Origin: Actinomyces sp. ICM47
Lineage (GTDB): Bacteria; Actinomycetota; Actinomycetes; Actinomycetales; Actinomycetaceae
DNA: 8,491 bases
NCBI RefSeq assembly: GCF_000278725.1
Contig: NZ_ALCA01000053.1
Location: forward strand, 1 to 8,491
Direction of reading: 5' to 3'
This document shows, in pieces, positions 6,520 through 8,491 of this stretch. The notes beneath the pieces were generated by a model that was given only the letters and a program-made list of their open reading frames with translations, was not told where the DNA came from and made no database searches. The position numbers were made by a program, and so were the translations under genes. Every line of letters starts with the position of its first letter. Position 1 is the stretch's first letter.

Positions 6520-7053
6520 ATGTCCCGCATCGCGCGCCCCGCGCTCGCTGTCGCTGCCTGCGTTGCCATCCTGAGCATGTCCGCCTGTTCCAGTTCGTCG
6601 TCCACCTCCTCGGAGGATTCGACGACCCATTCCGGCGAGGCCGGTACCTCCGCCGAGGCACCCGTCACCAACGCGTCCGAGATCCCCTCCGACGCGCGCA
6701 CCAACCTGAGCAACCTAAGCGTCGGCCAGTGCTTCCAACAGCCAACCGATCCCGCCGACGGCTTGGCGATCGTCGACTGCTCCGCACCGCACTGGGGTGA
6801 GGTCTACGCCCTCGCGCCGATCGACGCCGAAACCCTGCCCGACTTCGAAGAACTCAACACGATGGCCTTCGAAGCGTGCACCCCTGCGTTCGAGGAGTAC
6901 GTCGGTACGCCCTACGAGGAATCCTCCCTGGATGCCACCTGGTACTTCCCGAACGCGACCAACTGGGATGCCGGCGAGCACGTCATCGCCTGCGTCGCCG
7001 TCCCCTTGGAGGCGCCCTCGCTCACCCAGTCGGTCAAGGACTCCAATCTGTGA
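6520..7053 (+). CDS. Septum-formation-family lipoprotein, copy 5
   Basis: A predicted lipoprotein of 177 residues. The signal peptide ends in MSAC with lipidated Cys23, and Cys14 is shared with copies 4 and 6. The spacer (24-66) begins with a Ser run (SSSSSTSSEDS) and is rich in Ser, Thr, Glu and Ala. The domain shows VGQC (68-71), DC (86-87), PHWGEVY (90-96), LPDFEE (106-111), Cys120, FEEYVG (124-129), SLDATWYFP (136-144), WDAGEHVIAC (149-158) and the terminal LTQSVKDSNL. GEH replaces the GDR seen in most copies. PHWGEVY is shared only with copy 6, so these two are the closest pair within the long group. Start ATG 6520 follows GAGGAG (6510-6515) by four bases. The unit has its own promoter and a hairpin after the stop. 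Function is unknown. Confidence 0.88.
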   Translation: MSRIARPALAVAACVAILSMSACSSSSSTSSEDSTTHSGEAGTSAEAPVTNASEIPSDARTNLSNLSVGQCFQQPTDPADGLAIVDCSAPHWGEVYALAPIDAETLPDFEELNTMAFEACTPAFEEYVGTPYEESSLDATWYFPNATNWDAGEHVIACVAVPLEAPSLTQSVKDSNL

Positions 7054-7071
7054 CGTGCGGGTTGTCGTCAC

Positions 7072-7101
7072 GCGGCGGTTCGGCCATGGCCGGGCCGCCG
7101 C
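7072..7101 (+). terminator. Hairpin after copy 5
   Basis: Arms from 7072 and to 7101 pair over up to 14 bp with two T-G wobbles around CATG. There is no proper T run (CTTGCG follows), so termination may be partial and some read-through into copy 6 is possible. The arms CGGCGGTTCGGC/GCCGGGCCGCCG are homologous to those after copy 6. Confidence 0.6.
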
Positions 7102-7124
7102 TTGCGTATCGGTGATGACCTTCC

Positions 7125-7154
7125 TTTACCGATCGGTACTGACATTGTTATAGT
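7125..7154 (+). promoter_or_regulatory. Promoter of lipoprotein copy 6, with 12-bp palindrome
   Basis: TTTACC (7125-7130), 18 bases, then TATAGT (7149-7154) with TGT before it as an extended -10. A perfect 12-bp palindrome TACCGATCGGTA (7127-7138) overlaps the -35 and ends ten bases before the -10, a position suited to a dimeric regulator. Confidence 0.7.
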
Positions 7155-7242
7155 GAACACAACGCGTCGACGGGTGTTCCACGCGCCCGCCGCGAATGCG
7201 ACGGCCTCTCCGGGGTCGCGTTCCCATCATCCAAGGAGCATC
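7155..7242 (+). promoter_or_regulatory. 5' leader of lipoprotein copy 6
   Basis: A leader of about 80 nt. GCGAC (7198-7202) and GTCGC (7215-7219) can pair around GGCCTCTCCGG, at roughly the place of the GCCT hairpin of copies 4 and 5; ACGGCCTC is common to all three. AAGGAG (7233-7238) lies four bases before the start codon. Confidence 0.4.
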
Positions 7243-7806
7243 ATGTCCCGCTTTACCCGCCCCGCCCTCGCGTTCGCGACCTGTGCCGCCATGCTCAGCT
7301 TGTCCGCCTGTTCCGCCCTGCCTTTCGGCAATAAGGATGACGATGACGAGGACACCCCCAGCTCGCGCAGCTCCTCGTCCGCCTCCCCGAGCAGCTCACC
7401 CGACAAGACGAAGCAGCCCACGAGCACCCCCACCGTTGCGTCCGCCCGCACCTACCTGATCGATCTGAAGCTCGGCCAGTGCTTCAACCAGCCGGACGTC
7501 GACACCGATGTGGATGTGGAGACCCTCGACTGCTCACAGCCTCACTGGGGCGAGGTGTACTACGTCGTTGAACTCACCAACGCGACGTTCCCCGGTGAGG
7601 ACGCCATGTCCGACACAGCAAAGGACGCGTGCCAGAATGCCTTCCAGGACTACATTGGTTCGTCCTACGCGACCTCCTCGCTCGCGTTCGGCGGCATGTA
7701 TCCGACGTCCGGTAGCTGGGCCGGTGGTGACCGCGCGATCGTGTGCTACGCCCACAACACCGACGACAGTACCCTCACCCGCTCGGTGAAGGACTCCCGC
7801 CTGTGA
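7243..7806 (+). CDS. Septum-formation-family lipoprotein, copy 6
   Basis: The longest member, a predicted lipoprotein of 187 residues. The signal peptide ends in LSAC with lipidated Cys23. The residues after it (SALPFGN) match those of copy 2 (SLLPFGN). The spacer is strikingly polar: an acidic run KDDDDEDT at 31-38, a Ser run, then Pro/Thr/Lys-rich sequence to about 66. The domain shows LGQC (77-80), DC (96-97), PHWGEVYYV (100-108), FPGED (116-120), Cys130, FQDYIG (134-139), SSLAFGGMYPT (145-155), WAGGDRAIVC (159-168) and ends LTRSVKDSRL. Where the others have a LD pair, it has LAF. Start ATG 7243 follows AAGGAG (7233-7238) by four bases. The low-complexity linker is typical of segments that span the cell wall in Gram-positive surface lipoproteins. 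Function is unknown. Confidence 0.88.
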   Translation: MSRFTRPALAFATCAAMLSLSACSALPFGNKDDDDEDTPSSRSSSSASPSSSPDKTKQPTSTPTVASARTYLIDLKLGQCFNQPDVDTDVDVETLDCSQPHWGEVYYVVELTNATFPGEDAMSDTAKDACQNAFQDYIGSSYATSSLAFGGMYPTSGSWAGGDRAIVCYAHNTDDSTLTRSVKDSRL

Positions 7807-7816
7807 TCCTCTGATT

Positions 7817-7860
7817 CACGCTCGCGGCGGCTCGGCTTATGCCAGGCCGCCGCAAGCGTG
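7817..7860. terminator. Hairpin between convergent genes
   Basis: CACGCT, GCGGCGGC and GGC on the left (7817-7836) pair with GCC, GCCGCCGC and AGCGTG on the right (7841-7860), with small internal mismatches and a TTAT loop. It lies between the stops of copy 6 and the minus-strand gene and could stop both transcripts, but neither side has a T run. Confidence 0.6.
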
Positions 7861-7877
7861 GATGAGACGCGGGCGAC

Positions 7878-8491
7878 TCAGTGCCGCCTGGAGGCTCTGC
7901 GCGTCGGGACGGCGGGGTTTTTGGTGGTGACGCTGTGCGTCTCAACGGCGACGACGACCGGCCCGTCAGTCCCCTGTTCGACGTGGGCGACCATGATCTG
8001 TCCGTGCCCCAGGGAGACGGGCGACGCACCCACGATAGTGCTCGATCCGTAGGCGCGGATTTCCTCGACGATCAGGTCGCGCGCGGCACCCGTGACCGAC
8101 AGGAGAGTCGCACCGGCCTGCTCACGCAGGCGCTGCGCCGCGAAGGCACGCACCCGACCGGCTCGAGCGTCGGCGTCCTTATCAGCCCCAGCCTCGTCCC
8201 CCACAGGCACACCCAGGGCCTCCACGAGCGTCACCGATCCACCGCCGACCGCAGCCCACGGCGCAAGCACCTGGCGCGCGCGGGCACTCGGGGATGCGAA
8301 CGCGCGGTCCACGCCGAACGCGCTCAACAGGTCGATGAGGTCAAAGGACTGGCGCACACCGAAACGTCCGAGGGGCGGATCTGCGGGGTGCGCGGCGGCC
8401 TCAGCTGTGAGGGACGAGGCCCGCTCCACCTGCGCTGCCCTGCGCGCTGCCGCTGAGGCGACCATCGCGGGGGTGGGTGCGGGGCGGGGTG
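7878..8491 (-). CDS. MutT1-like protein, histidine-phosphatase-like C-terminal region (partial)
   Basis: The reading frame is open from the window edge to the stop at 7878. An ATG at 8465 gives 195 residues but has no Shine-Dalgarno, and the frame continues upstream as Pro/Ala-rich sequence, so the true start probably lies outside. From that Met, FDLIDLLSAFGVDRAFASPS (41-60), then ARARQ (61-65), resembles the second conserved block of histidine phosphatases, with Arg62 as the usual catalytic Arg. The end IMVAHVEQG through VVAVETH (157-177) resembles the C terminus of NUDIX/histidine-phosphatase fusions such as mycobacterial MutT1. If so, the full protein would hydrolyse nucleoside or diadenosine phosphates through an unseen N-terminal NUDIX domain. 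The RHG motif is absent from the visible part, and the second catalytic His appears replaced (LLSVTGAARD, 121-130), so this domain may be inactive. The assignment comes from pattern recognition and is tentative. Confidence 0.5.
   Translation of the reverse strand, partial: PRPAPTPAMVASAAARRAAQVERASSLTAEAAAHPADPPLGRFGVRQSFDLIDLLSAFGVDRAFASPSARARQVLAPWAAVGGGSVTLVEALGVPVGDEAGADKDADARAGRVRAFAAQRLREQAGATLLSVTGAARDLIVEEIRAYGSSTIVGASPVSLGHGQIMVAHVEQGTDGPVVVAVETHSVTTKNPAVPTRRASRRH

Larger units (their letters stand above)
4381..7860 (+). repeat. Tandem array of five paralogous promoter-gene-hairpin cassettes
   Basis: Five lipoprotein genes (starts 4537, 5168, 5805, 6520, 7243; steps of 631, 637, 715 and 723 bases) sit head to tail, each with its own TATAGTG promoter, leader, AGGAG site and ATGTCCC start, and usually a GC-rich hairpin after the stop. 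Similarity extends into the non-coding parts, so the duplicated unit was the whole cassette. Copy 1 at 3928 is related in its protein but lacks promoter and leader. The copies are diverged, not near-identical, so the expansion is old. No transposase or flanking direct repeat is seen. Confidence 0.85.

Noticed and set aside
4381..7860. CRISPR array or insertion-sequence explanation for the regularly spaced repeats
   Set aside because: The repeat period is 630-720 bases and consists of whole coding cassettes; there are no short identical repeats with unique spacers, no transposase and no terminal inverted repeats.
7881..8456. A 191-codon plus-strand open frame at the right end
   Set aside because: It is Arg/Gly/His-rich with no ribosome binding site or motif, and the minus-strand frame opposite shows recognisable phosphatase-like blocks.

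Overview
The window looks like a chromosomal segment of a GC-rich actinobacterium, most likely a fermentative member of the Actinomycetaceae (Actinomyces/Schaalia type). The evidence is the GTP-type PEP carboxykinase, the paired DUF47-Pit phosphate uptake genes, the actinobacterial 'septum formation' lipoprotein family, strong AGGAG ribosome binding sites, GTG starts and G/C-rich third codon positions. The taxon is inferred from gene content, not from a marker gene.

Layout. (1) 18-1856, minus strand: complete pckG, GTP-dependent phosphoenolpyruvate carboxykinase. (2) 1857-2227: divergent intergenic region with an inverted repeat and weak promoter-like boxes. (3) 2228-4356, plus strand: a compact three-gene operon of a DUF47/PhoU-like Pit accessory protein, a PiT-family phosphate permease and a small lipoprotein whose GTG start shares one base with the permease stop. 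It ends at a strong terminator. (4) 4381-7860: five further copies of the same lipoprotein family, head to tail. Each is built as its own transcription unit, with a TATAGT promoter, a leader of about 85-100 nt, an AGGAG site, a gene starting ATGTCCC and usually a GC-rich hairpin. (5) 7878-8491, minus strand, cut by the window edge: the C-terminal part of what looks like a MutT1-type protein with a histidine-phosphatase-like domain whose catalytic histidines cannot be found.

How it fits together. The DUF47-Pit pair imports inorganic phosphate. If the right-hand gene is MutT1-like, the lipoprotein array lies between phosphate uptake and a protein family often encoded near polyphosphate kinase in actinobacteria. 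The six lipoproteins (142, 150, 149, 177, 177 and 187 aa) share a lipobox, four cysteines beyond the lipidated one, and a conserved last ten residues. Copies 1-3 are compact. Copies 4-6 carry a longer polar spacer between the lipid anchor and the domain. Their biochemical role is unknown: 'septum formation' is a family label, not a demonstrated function here.

The most notable feature is this six-member expansion in which promoter, leader, gene and hairpin appear to have been duplicated together. The copies share promoter and leader elements but differ in spacing, palindromes and spacer length, which suggests a paralogous surface-protein set whose members could be expressed separately.
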